A stretch of DNA of 64,000 bases, from NCBI RefSeq assembly GCF_963678635.1, contig NC_087070.1:18941318-19005317 (forward strand), in the 5' to 3' direction. The DNA is from Symsagittifera roscoffensis. Its lineage: Eukaryota; Xenacoelomorpha; Acoela; Convolutidae. Each line of letters begins with the position of its first letter. Within the stretch, counting starts at the first letter, position 1. The translations under genes were made by a program, and so were the position numbers. A model generated the notes under the pieces. The model did not search any database, was not told where the DNA came from, and worked only from the letters and a program-made list of their open reading frames with translations. This document shows positions 10,621 through 22,758 of the stretch, in pieces.

Positions 10621-12259
10621 ATTGCAATTTGTATACATATTTATTTAAAAAATTTAACATTCCAAGGAATTCTTGGAGTTTCTTTTTATTCGTAGGTGAT
10701 TGACGTTTTTGAATTGCGTCGATGCGTGTTTTAATGGAGTTATAGTGTTTCTTTCAAAATGTGTCCAAGAAATTTTACACGTGTTAGGAAAAAATGTGAC
10801 TTGTCCGGGGCTGCTTTCACGTTTTCATTTTTGAGTATTTGATGATATTGTTCTAAAACTTTAAACATTTCTTCTTTAGTTTGTGATTGCATGAAAACAT
10901 CGTCTAAATATGTGATTGCAGTTTTCTTGAGTATAATTGGTCTAACAATTTTACTCAAAAAAGCTGAAAAAGCTGCTGGTCCTAAGGATATTCCATGAAA
11001 TAACCTATTAAATTCGTATTGTTGATTCCCAATAACGAATTGTGTTAATAGTCGTGAGTGTATATCTAATGGCATTTTCTAATGGCATCTAATGATTATA
11101 TGCACTATTCATATCTGCAGTTGTGAAATATCACCGCTTTTTTGTTAGGATGACTTGAATGGGTTCAACAGGCCAATTGCATTTGGATTCATGGATTAGT
11201 GAATTGAGATATCTAGCATCTAGAACTATTTTTGGTGATTCTCTTTTAGCTAAGATGATAACTGAATTAATAAAAGTGTTACCTTTTGGTTCTTATTCTT
11301 TATTTACTGGGGATATGATTTCATATTGCTCCAAAATTTACTTTTTCAGGTAAAGCTATTGGTACTTTACTTGCTCTTTGTTTTCGAAAATTGCGTCAGG
11401 TTTTAAAGGTAATTGTAGTGGTGAACTAACTTTTCCAACATCGTAATTTGATGTTTCATAAACTGTTGGATATTTAGTAGTAGTTCAGCTAATTTGTCGA
11501 ATTAGTTCTGTGTTATTTGAGAGTGTTGGAAATCGAACATTGTTAAAAATTTATGGTGTTCTTCTGTGTAATCTGATATTTTAAAATATGCTGTTTTTCT
11601 GAAATAATCTGTATTTCTTTTTCCATTGCTCACTATATTGTTTATTGATAATTCTTCATCAAGAACTGTAGATTGACATATGTCTAATAGTTGTAATATA
11701 TTATTGACTCTGTATGCTACTTCATTTGTGAGTTAAGTTGTGGCATTTGTTTCACAATATCCTAAGAGTCCTAAGAGTCCTACGAGTAATGTTATCTGGT
11801 ATGGTGAATTATTATATACATGTAGTGAAATAAAATCAGACTTTGAATTTTTTTGTGTTTTATGGATGAAATTGTTAATCGAAAAAATTTGTGGATGGGT
11901 CTGAATTCAAGGTATGACATAAAAAGATGTTGTTTGTTTTGGTTTTTATCATATTGATGAACTTGTTCGATTGAAATTTTATATACATTTCCTGATAGTT
12001 GTTTCAGGTATTTTCGTTCTTGATTGTGTATCGGATAAAATTTGGAAAAAAATGGTGTTTGTTTATTTAATCTTTGAAAGAAGGTTAAGGCTATGTTTTT
12101 CATTCTTGTATATTTGTCTTTTATATGAAATTTAATATTCAAAATGTTTATTGTGGGAATATATTTATTTATAAATGGTATCCTATTGATATTATGTTTT
12201 GTATCTGTTATGTGAAATATCTGTTTAAATGGTTTCTTCAAGATTTTATTTTGTTCCAT
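10620..12259 (-). pseudogene. Reverse transcriptase, copy B
   Basis: The RT palm is open at 10740-11075 (111 codons), with RLTQ/RLLTQFVIGNQQYEFNR, a FSAFLSKI segment and the catalytic box ITYLDDVFMQ, i.e. Y-L-D-D intact. The N-terminal region (11792-12259) and fingers are broken by stops near 11090 (a small local duplication) and 11740. The frame after YLDD carries VKFLGHI, a Gypsy RT hallmark. Catalytic residues survive locally but the polyprotein is interrupted. Confidence 0.9.
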
Positions 12260-12299
12260 TGTTCTAGTGGGGACAAGAAAAAGTTGGATTTTTCCATAA

Positions 12300-12751
12300 T
12301 TAATTATTGGTGATTCTTGTGCTATTGCTAATTTACTGGCTGTGTTCTTAGGTATTAAATTTGGATGTAGTGTTTTGATTTCATTCCAAGTGTGAAAATT
12401 TATGACATTTGATTCTGCTCCTGAGTCGATTAAAAAATCTATTTCAAGATCTGGTGGTAGAAATTCTTTACTTTTTGGACTTTCTTAGAGAAATGGGATT
12501 GTCCAAATTTTTTCTCTGGGTTGTTCTTTTTGTATATTTTGATAAATGTGGTTTGTACTTGAACATTTTACTTCGTCTTTTGCGCGTTTAATTACAGTGT
12601 TAATTTCATTTTCTTCTTGTGTAACTAGTACATTATTTCTAATGGGTCTAGTGTAATAATCTTGGAGGAGTTCCAATTGATTTTCATAAATATGTGAACT
12701 AAAAGGTTGTTCATATATGATAGATTCGTAGTCATTTCCGACTGTTATCAT
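12300..12751 (-). pseudogene. Retropepsin (aspartic protease), copy B
   Basis: On the minus strand near 12410-12445 the frame reads FLIDSGAESN, the D-S/T-G active site of retroviral-type proteases. It is preceded by an acidic linker (12485-12751, 88 codons). Copy B keeps the active-site triplet, while copy A has a stop in it. The frame is broken by a stop at about 12485 between linker and active site. The protease would process the Gag-Pol polyprotein. Confidence 0.75.
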
Positions 12752-12813
12752 ATTTACTGAGATGGTGTTATCTGTGTCACTTTCACTGTCTGTTGTTTCC
12801 CAGTTAAAGTGAT

Positions 12814-13491
12814 TTAATTGTAGTTCAGTAATTTCTGTATCATCAGTACCAGGGGGGTCTGAAGTTGTTTCTTCAGTTTTTTATCCTGATTAATTTGTCT
12901 TTGATGTTTTGGTGTATTGCTTCTATATCTGTGTTGGGAATCGGGGTAACGGTTATTTTTTCTATGAGGAGATTGGGAATAAGTTCTTTGTCTGTTGTTA
13001 TAGTTCGAGTTTCTGTTTTGTGAATTGTTTCTTGATCTGTTTTGATAATTATCATTGGGTCTTTGATAATTTGATCTATTGTATGAGTTATTTCTTGATC
13101 TGTCGTTTCGATAATATTGATTTCGATTATTTGAATTGCTTCTATTTCTATTGTTAGAATAGTTTCTGTTCCTATTATATGATGCATATCGTGATCTATC
13201 GTTGGAATAGTGTCTTTTCCTAGGGTTTGAATGGGAATTGGTATCAAACAATTCTCTTCTGTTCAAGTTTGATCGTGAAAAGCTATTTCGACATTGATTA
13301 TTTCGACTATTTGACCGACTATATCTATTTTGAGAGAAATTTTGTGAACTTCTTTGTTCTGGTGATCTGCCTCTATAACTTGAGTTATAAGGTGATTGAT
13401 TTCTTGTATAGTTCGAATTATTTGGAAGTGGTTTTCCAGAGCTATTATTTTTTTTAATGTTTTTGTTTGGTAGATTTTGGTCTTTTTTCAT
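12814..13491 (-). pseudogene. Gag nucleocapsid tail, Arg/Ser/Asn/Tyr-rich, copy B
   Basis: A 225-codon frame is open from an internal Met to a stop. It is dominated by repeats of the type NRSRNNS and RNRNYSN, ending in a Lys/Gln-rich part. It follows the zinc knuckle and precedes protease, so a nucleic-acid-binding Gag tail is the likely role. The +1 frame over 12873-13247 is also open (124 codons, Ile/Thr-rich). Four copies show the same double opening. Confidence 0.75.
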
Positions 13492-13499
13492 GAACTGAT

Positions 13500-14180
13500 A
13501 AAATGATTTATTCGGTTCTTAGTACATTTGTGGTTTATTCTGATTATCTTTCTGCTTTTGTCTACATTCGGCAATGCTGTGTCCGTATCTTCAATAATTG
13601 GCAATTATAACACCGTTTTTTGAAAACCGGTTTAACTTTGAAATTTGGATTTTTCTCATATATGTTTAGAATTTCAGCAATGTTTTTAGATAGGTCTACA
13701 TCTGAATCCTGTATGTGATTTGAATGTGTAATATTTGTTTCGACTCTATTAACGTATTGTAGTTTAAGATTCTCTGTTTCTTCATGTTTCCTGTGATTTC
13801 TGCCTGTTCTAGTTTATCAATTAGTTTCCTAAAATCTATATCTGGTTCTCTAATTGAGGATGGATGTGATGCTCTCTTTTTAATAGCTGTCTTCCTTACT
13901 TGAGGTGTCAGAGTCATCATTAAGATTTCTGTCATTTTCGTGTTTTTATACTTATGGGTGTTAAGTAAATAAGCTTTTCGAACTAGTGTTTCGATTCTAA
14001 CTGCCAAATGTTTAATTGTTTCGTTTGGTAATCTGCGAATTGCATTACATAAAACTCTTTGGTGTTGTTTGTTTCTTTCAGACACAAAAGTTTTTGAAAG
14101 TTCTTGTGTGAATCTTTTCCAATCTAATTTGATGTCTATAGGTAAAACTGAAAGCCATTTTTGAGCTGCGCATTCAAGTA
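13500..14180 (-). pseudogene. Gag capsid C-terminal part and zinc knuckle, copy B
   Basis: The 129-codon frame 13696-14085 has RRLPNETIKHLAVRIETLVR followed by MTEILMMTLTPQVRK, the Gypsy capsid C-terminal (SCAN-like) region. Near 13555-13610 a CYNC...RYGHSIAEC zinc knuckle can be read only by changing frame between the second Cys and the His. Thus a frameshift interrupts the nucleocapsid. At the left the capsid joins directly to upstream Gag sequence because about 350 bases are missing. Confidence 0.8.
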
Positions 14181-15634
14181 TTATGTTTGTTGGTAAGATT
14201 GTGTACTAGCTGGATTTTGCATGTGCAATGGTTGGTAGCTTTGTATATCAGCTGGATTTTGTGGGTAGATTTTTATGTTTTGAGATGCATGAGTTTGTCG
14301 AGGTTTTTTGTGCACGATATTCTTGTGTGTATGGTGCAAAAATATCTGGTTGATAATAATCATCATTATCGGATGATAAATATTTTTTATAATAAGGTGT
14401 TTGTTGTTTATTTCTTTTTTGTTGGAAAAATGGGTAACTCTCAATCTGATCGTGTGAGGAATGTGAGTAGTCATGGAAGTTTACTGAATTTGTTGATGTA
14501 ATTGAAAATTTTGATTTTTGTGAAAATATATGATTTTGCGTACTTTCTCGGGGAGGATGAGTTGTTTGTGATGGGTTTACATAATTATAATTATGATCTG
14601 CAAAATTATTTCTTGTGAATGTTTTTCGCGTTTTTAATGGATTCGTCATTGGTCTATATGTTTGATAGTCCATATGTTAATATTTTGGAGCAACCGAGGA
14701 TTTAACCGTAGATTGTAACGTTACTTGTGATAATGTTGGATTTTTGGGTCTTGACGTTGTGAAATTTGGATGTATCGGTGAAATACTTTGTTGCGTAGTT
14801 GTTACTATTGTTTCAACTATTTCTTCCTTTATAAAATGTGATGGTGTTTGAATATACTGTTGTGTAAGATTTCTCGTTCCATTTAGATTTTCCTGTTGTA
14901 TAACAGTTGAATTGAAACTTTTATTCTGTCTATCGGGTAAGAATGAATTGTAATTTAAAGGTGTTGCATCTATTGTAAGTGGAATTACTTTTACATAGTC
15001 TTTATGAATAGTTATTGTACTGATTGCTTGACTTGAGATGTCTAATGAGATGTTCAAGAATAGTGGATGTGACCATTCGGGGTCCCAAACATAATCTGAT
15101 TGTTCTGCAGTGTCATCATTAGTACTTTGAGGTCTAAAAATTTTTCTTGCCCGTGCAATTAAACCAATGTTATGTGTGACATAGTCAATTACAAACCATG
15201 CAAAAATCTTTCTAATATGGATAAATAGCTATATAATATTTCAAAGTTTGTTGGTGAATATTGAATTCGCTCTTTGTGAATTTTGGTGCTGTATGTTTTG
15301 AAGTATTCTATGAATACTTTTGAAAATTCTATGTCAATGTCATCTGTTTGGATAACATATTACCATGAAATTTACTTGCTGTACTGAGTTCTATGGTGTA
15401 ATTTCCATATGGTTGTGTTAGATTACATATTCCTTTTACATAATGATCGACAACTTGTCTTTCGATATTTGTTTCTGGGAATTCCGCTCTACATGGGCTA
15501 ATTCCTTGTTCAAATAAATTTGCGGTTAGATTATTGCAAAATTGTACTTGTCCTCTATCATCAGTGCGCGAATTGATGAGAAATGGAAAAACAGAGTTCT
15601 CGTCTGGACTTTCGTCATTTTGAATGTGGCTCAT
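14181..15634 (-). pseudogene. Gag N-terminal region, copy B (capsid N-domain deleted)
   Basis: It starts at a Met at 15634 (MSHIQNDESPDENSVFPFLI), which is also the start in copy A. Frames continue at 15329-15634, 14677-15057 and 14248-14673 (Asn/Gln/Tyr-rich) with shifts between. At 14172-14185 the sequence jumps from the equivalent of copy A 20755 to 21107, removing about 350 bases that encode the N-terminal capsid domain. Gag assembles the particle, so this copy could not form a normal capsid. Confidence 0.8.
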
Positions 15635-15925
15635 TTTTTCGTTTTATAACTGTTAGTGCGTAATGTTCAATGTGTCTGATTGGTTGATTCCAATTGTATA
15701 GACGTACTGGTTCTTTTTTGTATATATATTTTTTACTAGTCTTTTTCTTTGCTTTGATGAATACGATGTGGCTTCTGAGTCGGAAAAGTATAATTGATCA
15801 TGAACTGTGTTTTGATCATGAATTTATTGTTTCTTTTAGTTTATAAAGTGATTCTAAATTACTGACTTCTGATTCGGAGACTGCATTTCTTCGTTTTGAA
15901 AATCTTTTTTGTATAATCTGTCTTT

Positions 15926-16511
15926 GTATGTGATATTTTGAATGCTATCAATATCCTGCTTAAAGGGAGACAGGGGACTTGAGAATCAGGTGTTTGATAT
16001 TCTAAAAGATCTGTGTTCTCATTTATAGTTCTTTTGTTAATTTTTCTAAAATATCGGAGGAGTGATTTAATTCCAAAAATTGTTGTATCAGCTTTTTGGT
16101 GGCTTTGGTTTATATTTGTGCCATGATTTGAGTTGTCTAATAACAGGGTAAAATTTTTGGTAATTTTGTTACAATTGTAGTGTAATTTTTTCTGTTGGTG
16201 GTAGAAAATTATTTTCTTCTTCTAATTTTGATAGGGGAATTGTGTCGAGTGGGTCATGAAGATTGAAATCTTGATTTATTGTGTATTATAAATCTATTGT
16301 TGGTGGTCCTGATAAATTTATTTATCAGTAAAACTTTTTCTTCTAATAATGGAAAATGATCTTTTTTGTGTGGTTGTTGTTCAGTTTTCTTTTGTTGGGT
16401 ATTACTTTTTATCCAATGTGAATATGGGATTGGTTCAAATGTGCATGTACCTAATAAATCAACTTCAAAATGATTATTTTGACAATCTAAATAAAGTGGG
16501 AAACGTTGCAA
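15926..16511 (-). pseudogene. Integrase N-terminal fragment, copy A
   Basis: Minus-strand frames 16254-16511 and onward match the region 9355-9740 and 42.4-42.9 kb of the other copies (RFPLYLDCQNNHFEVDLLGT, then a SPLSPFKQDID region). The fragment stops at the junction at 15925, before the catalytic core. No integrase function is possible from this copy. Confidence 0.75.
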
Positions 16512-16649
16512 ATTGTTTATCTGTGATTGATCTATATAGGTTTTTACTGCGTATTTACATTCTAATCATGGTGATGTTTCATCTTTTGCGAGTTAAAATT
16601 TAATATTTTGTGGTATTTCAACTGTAGTTTTTCATGTAAGTAGTTCAGG

Positions 16650-17223
16650 TGGTGTATTTCTACTTAATGTATCTGGTAATGCAAGGTTTTTTCTTGCTGT
16701 CCAATCTCTATGTAGGTTTGGGATTTTCATTAGAATTAACTGAAATCTGTAAACTCTATGATTTAGATTCGATTTCTGTGTAAGAAGAAAAATTTGTGAG
16801 GTTTGTGATCTGTAAAAAGATCATTGTGATCACTGTTGGGTGTTTTGATCCGAGTATCAGACATTCATATTCTGTAAGTGTATATATTATAGCGGTAAAC
16901 TCTCTCATAAGAGTAGAGAGTCGTGGTTCGGCTTTGGTAAATAAACGAGAACTGGCTGATATAAGATTCATTTTGTTTGTTCCATTATGTGATTATAGTA
17001 ATGCTGCGCCGATGCCCAAATTTGAAGCATCGCACATTGCGTAAAATGTTTGATTTGAATATGGGTTTGTATTTGATATTTGTTCTGTTAAAAGTTTCTT
17101 AATCTTCATATCGAGTTTGATGTTCGGTAGTCCATTCAAAGTTATTTGTTGTCCGAGCATGTTATAGAAAGGTCTTAAGTATAATTGCATTTTGTATACA
17201 AATTTATTTAAGAAATTTAACAT
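16650..17223 (-). pseudogene. RNase H, copy A
   Basis: 16993-17223 reads into TFYAMCDASNLGIGAALL, with the first catalytic Asp (CDAS). 16756-16971 reads RLSTLMREFTAIIYTLTEYE and then a disrupted TDHK region: a small insertion near 16815-16835 duplicates part of the motif and shifts the frame. The order after RT is as in the other copies. Confidence 0.82.
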
Positions 17224-18808
17224 TCCAAGGAATTCTTGGATTTTATTTTTATTCGTATGTGGTTGAAGTTTTTGAGTTGCGTCGAAGCGTGTTTTAATGG
17301 AGTTATAGTGTTTCTTTCAATAATGTGACCAAGAAACTTTACACGTGTAAGGAAAAAATGTGATTTGTCCGGGACTGCTTTCACGTTTTCATTTTTGAGT
17401 ATTTGATTATATTGTTCTAAAACTGTAAACATTTCTTCTTTAGTTTGTGATTGCATGAAAACATCGTCTAAATATGTGATTGCATTTTTCTTGAGTATAA
17501 GTGTCTAAAAATTTTACTCATATAAGCTGAAAAAGCTGCTGATCCTATGGATATTCCATAGAATAACCTATTGAATTCGTTTTGTTGATTCCCAATAACG
17601 AATTGTGTTAATCGTCGTGATTGTTCATCTAATGGCATTTGATTATAAGCACTATTCATATCTGCAGTTGTGAAATATTTACCATTTTTTTGTTAGGATG
17701 ACTTGAATGGGTTCAATAGGCCAATTGCATTTAGATTCATTGATTAGTGAATTGAGATATCTAGCATCTAGAACTTTTTTTAGTGATTCTCTCTTAGCTA
17801 AGATGATAACTGAATTAATAAAAGTGTTACCTTTTGGTTGTTATTCTTTATTTACTGGAGATATGATTTCATATTGCTCCAAAATGTCAAGTAGTCTGTT
17901 TACTTTTTCAGGTAAATGTTTTGGTATTTTACTTGCTCTTTGTTTTTGAAAATTGCGACAGGTTTTAAAGGTAAATGTAGTGGTGAACTAACTTTTCCAA
18001 CATCGTATTTTGATGTTTTATAAACCGTTGGATATTTTAGTAGTAGTTCAGCTAAGTTGTCGAGTTCGTTCTGTGTTATTTGAGAGTGTTGCAAATTGAA
18101 CACTGTTAAACATTTCTGTTGTTCTTCTGTGTAATCTGATATTTTCAACGTTGGTTTAAAATATGGTGTTTGTGTGAAATAATCTGTATTTCTTTTTCCG
18201 TTGCTTATTAAATCATTTATTGATAATTCTTCAACAAGAATTGTAGATTGACATATGTCTACTAGTTGTAATATATTATTGACTCTGTATGCCACTTCAT
18301 TTGTGGGTGAAGTTGTGGCATTTGTTTCACAATATCCTAAGAGTCCTAGAGGTAATGTTATCTGGTATGGTGAATTATTATATACGTGTAGTGAAATAAA
18401 ATCGGAGTTTGAATTTTTCATGTATTTTATGGATGAAATTGTTATTCGAAAAAATTTGTGGATGGGTCTGAAGTCAAGGTATGAAATAAAGAGATGTTGT
18501 TTGTTTTGGCTTTTATCATATTGATGAACTTGTTTGATTGAAATTTTATATACATTTCCTGATAAATGTTTCAGGTATTTTCGTTCTTGATTGTATTTAG
18601 GATAAAATTTCGAGAAAAATGGTAGTTGTTTATTTAATCTTTGAAAGAATGTTAAGGCTGTGTTTTTCATTCTTGTATTTTTTTCTTTTATGTGAGTTTT
18701 TCTATTCAAAATGTTTATTGTGGGAATATATTTAGTTATAAACGGTATCCCAATGATACTATGTTTTGTATCTGTTATGTGAAATATCTGTTTAAATGGT
18801 TTGTTCAA
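17217..18808 (-). pseudogene. Reverse transcriptase with upstream protease end, copy A
   Basis: The 302-codon frame 17900-18808 runs from the protease C-terminal part through the linker to the RT fingers; it is the longest uninterrupted pol piece in the window. The palm follows in 17468-17659 (RRLTQFVIGNQQNEFNRLFY) and 17217-17456. The catalytic box AITYLDDVFM is present near 17460-17490, but in a frame shifted from the palm piece upstream. The end carries VKFLGHII. Confidence 0.88.
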
Positions 18809-18849
18809 GTTTTTATTTTGTTCAATTGTTCAAGTGGGGACAAGAAAAA

Positions 18850-19380
18850 GTTGGATTTTTCCATAATTAATTAATATTGAGCCTTGTGCTGTTGCTAATT
18901 TACTGGCTGTTTTTATAGGTATTAAATTTGGATGTAGTGTTATGATTTCGTTCCAAGTGGGAATATTAATGATATTTGATTCTGCTCATGAGTTGATTAA
19001 AAAATCTATTTCAAGATCTGGTGGTAGAAATTCTCTACTTTTTGGACTTTCTAAGAGAAATAGGATTGTCCAAATTTTTTCTCTGGGTTGTTCTTTTTGT
19101 ATATTTTGATAAATGTGGTTTGTACTTGAACATTTTACTTAGTCTTTTTCGCGTTTAATTACAGTGTTCATTTCATTTTCTTCTTGTGTAACTGGTACAT
19201 TTTTTCTAATGGGTTTAGTGTGAAAATCATGAAGGAGTTCCAATTGATTTTCAGAAGTATGTGAACTAAAAGGTTGTTCATTTATGATAGGTTCGTTGTC
19301 ATTTTCGACTGTTATCATATTTACTGAGATGGTGTTATCTGTGTCACTTTCACTGTCTGTTGTTTCCCATTTAAAGTGAT
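18850..19380 (-). pseudogene. Retropepsin, copy A (active site destroyed)
   Basis: At 18985-19015 the minus-strand frame that reads DSGAES in other copies here reads NS, stop, AES: Asp is changed to Asn and Gly to a stop codon. The surrounding sequence (LEIDFLI upstream) is otherwise well kept. This is a direct loss of the catalytic aspartate. Confidence 0.75.
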
Positions 19381-20058
19381 TTAATTGTATTTCAGTACTT
19401 TCTGTATCATCAATACCAGGGGGGTCTGAAGTTCTTTCTTTAGTTTTTTGTACCCGATTAATTTGTCTTTGATGTTTTGGTGTTTTGCTTCTATATCTGT
19501 GTTGGGAATCGGGGTAACGGTTATTATTTCTATGAGGAGATTGGGAATAATTTCTTGTCTATTGTTATAGTTCGAGTTTCTGTTTTGTGAATTGTTTCTT
19601 GATCTGTTTTGATAATTATCATTGGGTCTTTGACAATTTGATCTATTGTATGAGTTATTTCTTGATCTGTCGTTTCGATAATATTGATTTCGATTATTTG
19701 AATAACTTCTATTTCTTTTGTTAGAATAGTTTCTGTTCCTATTATATGATGCATGTCGTGATCTATCGTTTGAATAGTGTATATTCCTAGGGTTTGAATG
19801 GGAATTGGTATCAAACACTTCTCTTCTGTTCAAGTTCGATCGTGAAAAGCTATATCGATATTGATTATTTCGATCATTTGACCGACTATATCTATTTTGA
19901 GAGAAATTTTGCCAATTTCTTTGTTCTGCTGATCTGCCTCTATAACTTGAGTTATAAGGTGATTGATTTCTTGAATAGCTCGAATTATTAGGAAGGGGTT
20001 TTCCAGAGCTATTATTTTTTTTCATGTTTTTGTTTGGTAGATTTTGGTCTTTTTTCAT
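19381..20058 (-). pseudogene. Gag nucleocapsid tail, Arg/Ser/Asn-rich, copy A
   Basis: A 225-codon open frame of the same length and composition as 12814-13491 (RGRSAEQRNWQNFSQNRYSR and similar), preceded by a zinc-knuckle region at about 20105-20180. There the second codon after the first Cys is a TAG stop, so the knuckle cannot be translated through. An alternative frame is open at 19530-19814. A basic low-complexity tail fits RNA packaging. Confidence 0.75.
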
Positions 20059-20173
20059 GAACTGATAAAATGATTTATTCGGTTCTTTATACTTTTGGGA
20101 TTTATTCTGATTATCTTGCTGCTTTTGTCTTTATTCGACAATGCTGTGTCCGCATCTTCAATAATCGGCAACA

Positions 20174-21570
20174 CTAACACCATTTTTTGAAAGTTAGTTT
20201 ACCTTTGAAATTTCGATTTTTTTCATATAAGTTTAGAATTTCAGTGATTTTTTCAGATAGGTCTACATCTGAATCCTGGATGTTATTTATATGTGTAGTA
20301 TTTGTTTCAATTCTATTAACGTATTGTAGTTTAAGACTCTCTGTTTCTTCTTGTTTCATTGTGATTTCTGCCTGTTCTAGTTTATCAATTAGTTTTCTAA
20401 ATTCTAAATCAGGTTCTCGAATTGAGGATGGATGTGATGCTCTCTTTTTAATAGCTGTCTTCCTTACTTGAGGTGTCAGAGTCATCATTAAGATTTCTGT
20501 CATTTTTGTGTTTTTTTACTTATGGGTGTTAAGTACATATGCTTTTCGAACTGGTGTTTCGATTCTAACTGCCAAATGTTCAATTGTTTCGTTTAGTAAT
20601 CTGCGAATTGCATTACATAAAACTCACTGGTGTTGTTTGTTCTTTCAGACTCAAACATTTTTGAAGATTCTTGTGTGAATCTTTTCCAATCGGATTTGAT
20701 GTCTATAGGTAAAACTGAAAACCATTTTTGAGCTGCGCATTCAAGTGTTGTTTGTATTAACGATGTGCGTCTATGTATCTAATTTTGATGAAGTGGTGTA
20801 TTAATTGGTTCAGGTCCTATATTTAAAATTAAATTTGCTGTGACTGCATTTAAATAATCCTCTACGGAATATTCAGGGTATGTGCCTATAAATACCATCA
20901 ATGGTTTATTTGATGTTATTGACGATCCACTCATTAGGAATGGATTCATTGTCATTTGTAGTGATTCTGCGGCATTTAGTTTTTGTGAAAAATTTGTAGG
21001 TTGGTTTTTTGTTATCTCATGTTGTTGTAAAAAATATGGTAGTGTTATCTCATTTTGCATCTGTGTTGGTTGGTAGGAATGCATAGTGACCGGGTTTTGT
21101 GATTGTGTTTGTTGGTAAGATTGTGTACTAGCTGGATTTTGCATGTGCAATGGTTGGTCGCTTTGTATATCAGTTGGATTTTGTGGGTAGATTTTTATGT
21201 TTTGAGATGCTTGAGTTTGTCGAGGTTTTTGTGCACGATATTCATGTGTGTATGGTGCAAAAATATCTGGTTGATAATAATCATCATCATCGGATAATAA
21301 ATAGTTTGTATAATAGGGTGTTTGTTGTTTATTTCTTTTTTGTTGGAAAAATGAGTAATTTTCAGTCTGATCGTGTGAGGAATGTGAGTAGTCATGGATG
21401 TTTACTGAATTAGTTGATGTAATTGGAAAATTTGATTTTTGTGAAAATAAATGATTTTGCGTACTTTTTTGAGGAGGATGAGTTGTTTGTGATGGTTTTA
21501 CGTAATTATAATTATGATCTGCAAAATTAATTCTTGTGAACATTTTTCGCGTTTTTAATGGTTTCGTCAT
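20174..21570 (-). pseudogene. Gag capsid, copy A
   Basis: 20779-21570 (263 codons) starts Asn/Gln/Tyr-rich and passes into MVFIGTYPEYSVEDYLNAV and LILNIGPEPINTPLHQN, the capsid N-domain of Gypsy Gag. The same frame stops at 20779; capsid continues in other frames over 20510-20770 and in 20174-20503 (MTEILMMTLTPQVRKTAIKK, then a coiled-coil-like Glu/Lys-rich part). This is the most complete capsid among the minus-strand copies. Confidence 0.85.
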
Positions 21571-21710
21571 TGGTCTAAAGTTTGATAGTCCATATGTGAA
21601 TATTTTGGAGCAACCGAGGGTTTAACCGTAGATTGTAATGTTACTTGTGATAATGTTGGAATTTTGGTTCTTGGTGTTGTGAAATTTGGATGTATCGGTG
21701 AAATACTTTG

Positions 21711-22758
21711 TTATGTAGTTGTTGCTATTGTTTTAACTATTTCTTCCTTTATAAAATATGAATTTGTTTGAATATCCTGTTGTGTAAGATTTCTCGTTCC
21801 ATTTAGATTTTCCTGTTGTATAACAGTTGAATTTAAACTATTATTTTGTCTATCGGGTACGAATGGGTGTAATTTTAAGGTATAATGGATTGTAATTTTA
21901 AGGCTTTTACAATAAATAAGTGTTGCATTTATTGTAAAAGCAAATACTTTCACATAGTCTTTATGAATAGTTATTGTACTGATTGCTTGACTTGAGATGT
22001 CTATTAGGATGATCAGGATTAGTGGATGAGACCATTCAGGGTCCCACACATAATCTGATTGTTGTGCAATGACAGTGTCATCATTAGTACTTTGAGGTCT
22101 AAAAAATTTTTTTCTTGCTCGTTCAATTAAGCCAATATTATGTGTGAAATAGTCAATTATAAACCATGCAAAAATTTTTTGTAAATCGTGTTCAACGTTT
22201 TGTGAAATTTCATTCACCTGAAAAATTTTCACGGATTGTGTTTAAAAATGCTGAGAGTTCGGCAGTTTCATTTCTTACAGTCGTGTGTCTTGATGTTTGA
22301 ACTGGTGATGTACTTTGGGCTTCTGTCTGTTCTAATATAGATAAATTACTATATATTATTGCAAAAACATCGTTAGTAAATAATGAATTTGCTCTTTGTA
22401 AATTCTGGTGTTGCATGTTTTTGATGCATTCTGTGAAAACTTTTGAAAATTCTATGTCGATGTCACCTGTTTGGATAACATATTTACCATGAAGTTTACT
22501 TGCTGTACTGAGTTCTATGGTGTAAGTTCCATATTGTTGGGTTGGGTTACATATTCCTTTTAAATAATGATCGACAATTTGTCTTTTGATATTTAATTCT
22601 GGGAATTCTGCTCTACATGGGCTAATTCCTTGTTCAAATAAATTTGCGGTTAGATTATTGCAAAATTGTACTTGTCCTCTATCATCAGTGCGTGAATTGA
22701 TGAGAAATGGAAAAACAGAGTTCTCGTCTGGACTTTCGTCATTTTGAATGTGGCTCAT
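21711..22758 (-). pseudogene. Gag N-terminal (matrix-like) region, copy A
   Basis: The start chosen is Met at 22758 (MSHIQNDESPDENSVFPFLI), because the same start and sequence occur at 15634 in copy B and, diverged (MDQNEESQDENSILPFLINP), at 33321 in copy C. The first frame is open for 182 codons (22210-22758). It overlaps a second frame (21711-22232, 173 codons) by about 20 bases, so one frameshift separates them. No named domain is recognised. Confidence 0.8.

Larger units (their letters stand above)
1..15925 (-). mobile_element. Ty3/Gypsy LTR retrotransposon with Env-like region, copy B (rearranged)
   Basis: Read on the minus strand, coding remnants come in the order gag (15.6-13.5 kb), nucleocapsid, protease (about 12.4), RT (12.2-10.7), RNase H (10.4), integrase (9.7-8.6), a membrane/proline-rich ORF (6.2-5.2) and an Env-like ORF (5.0-0.4). 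RT before RNase H before integrase is the Ty3/Gypsy order. RT with YLDD, the retropepsin DSGAES and the integrase D/D/E region are visible. Every ORF is interrupted. No LTR can be placed at either end: the left end runs off the window and the right end abuts copy A integrase DNA at about 15925. The assignment is strong; that it is immobile is inference from the lesions. Confidence 0.9.
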
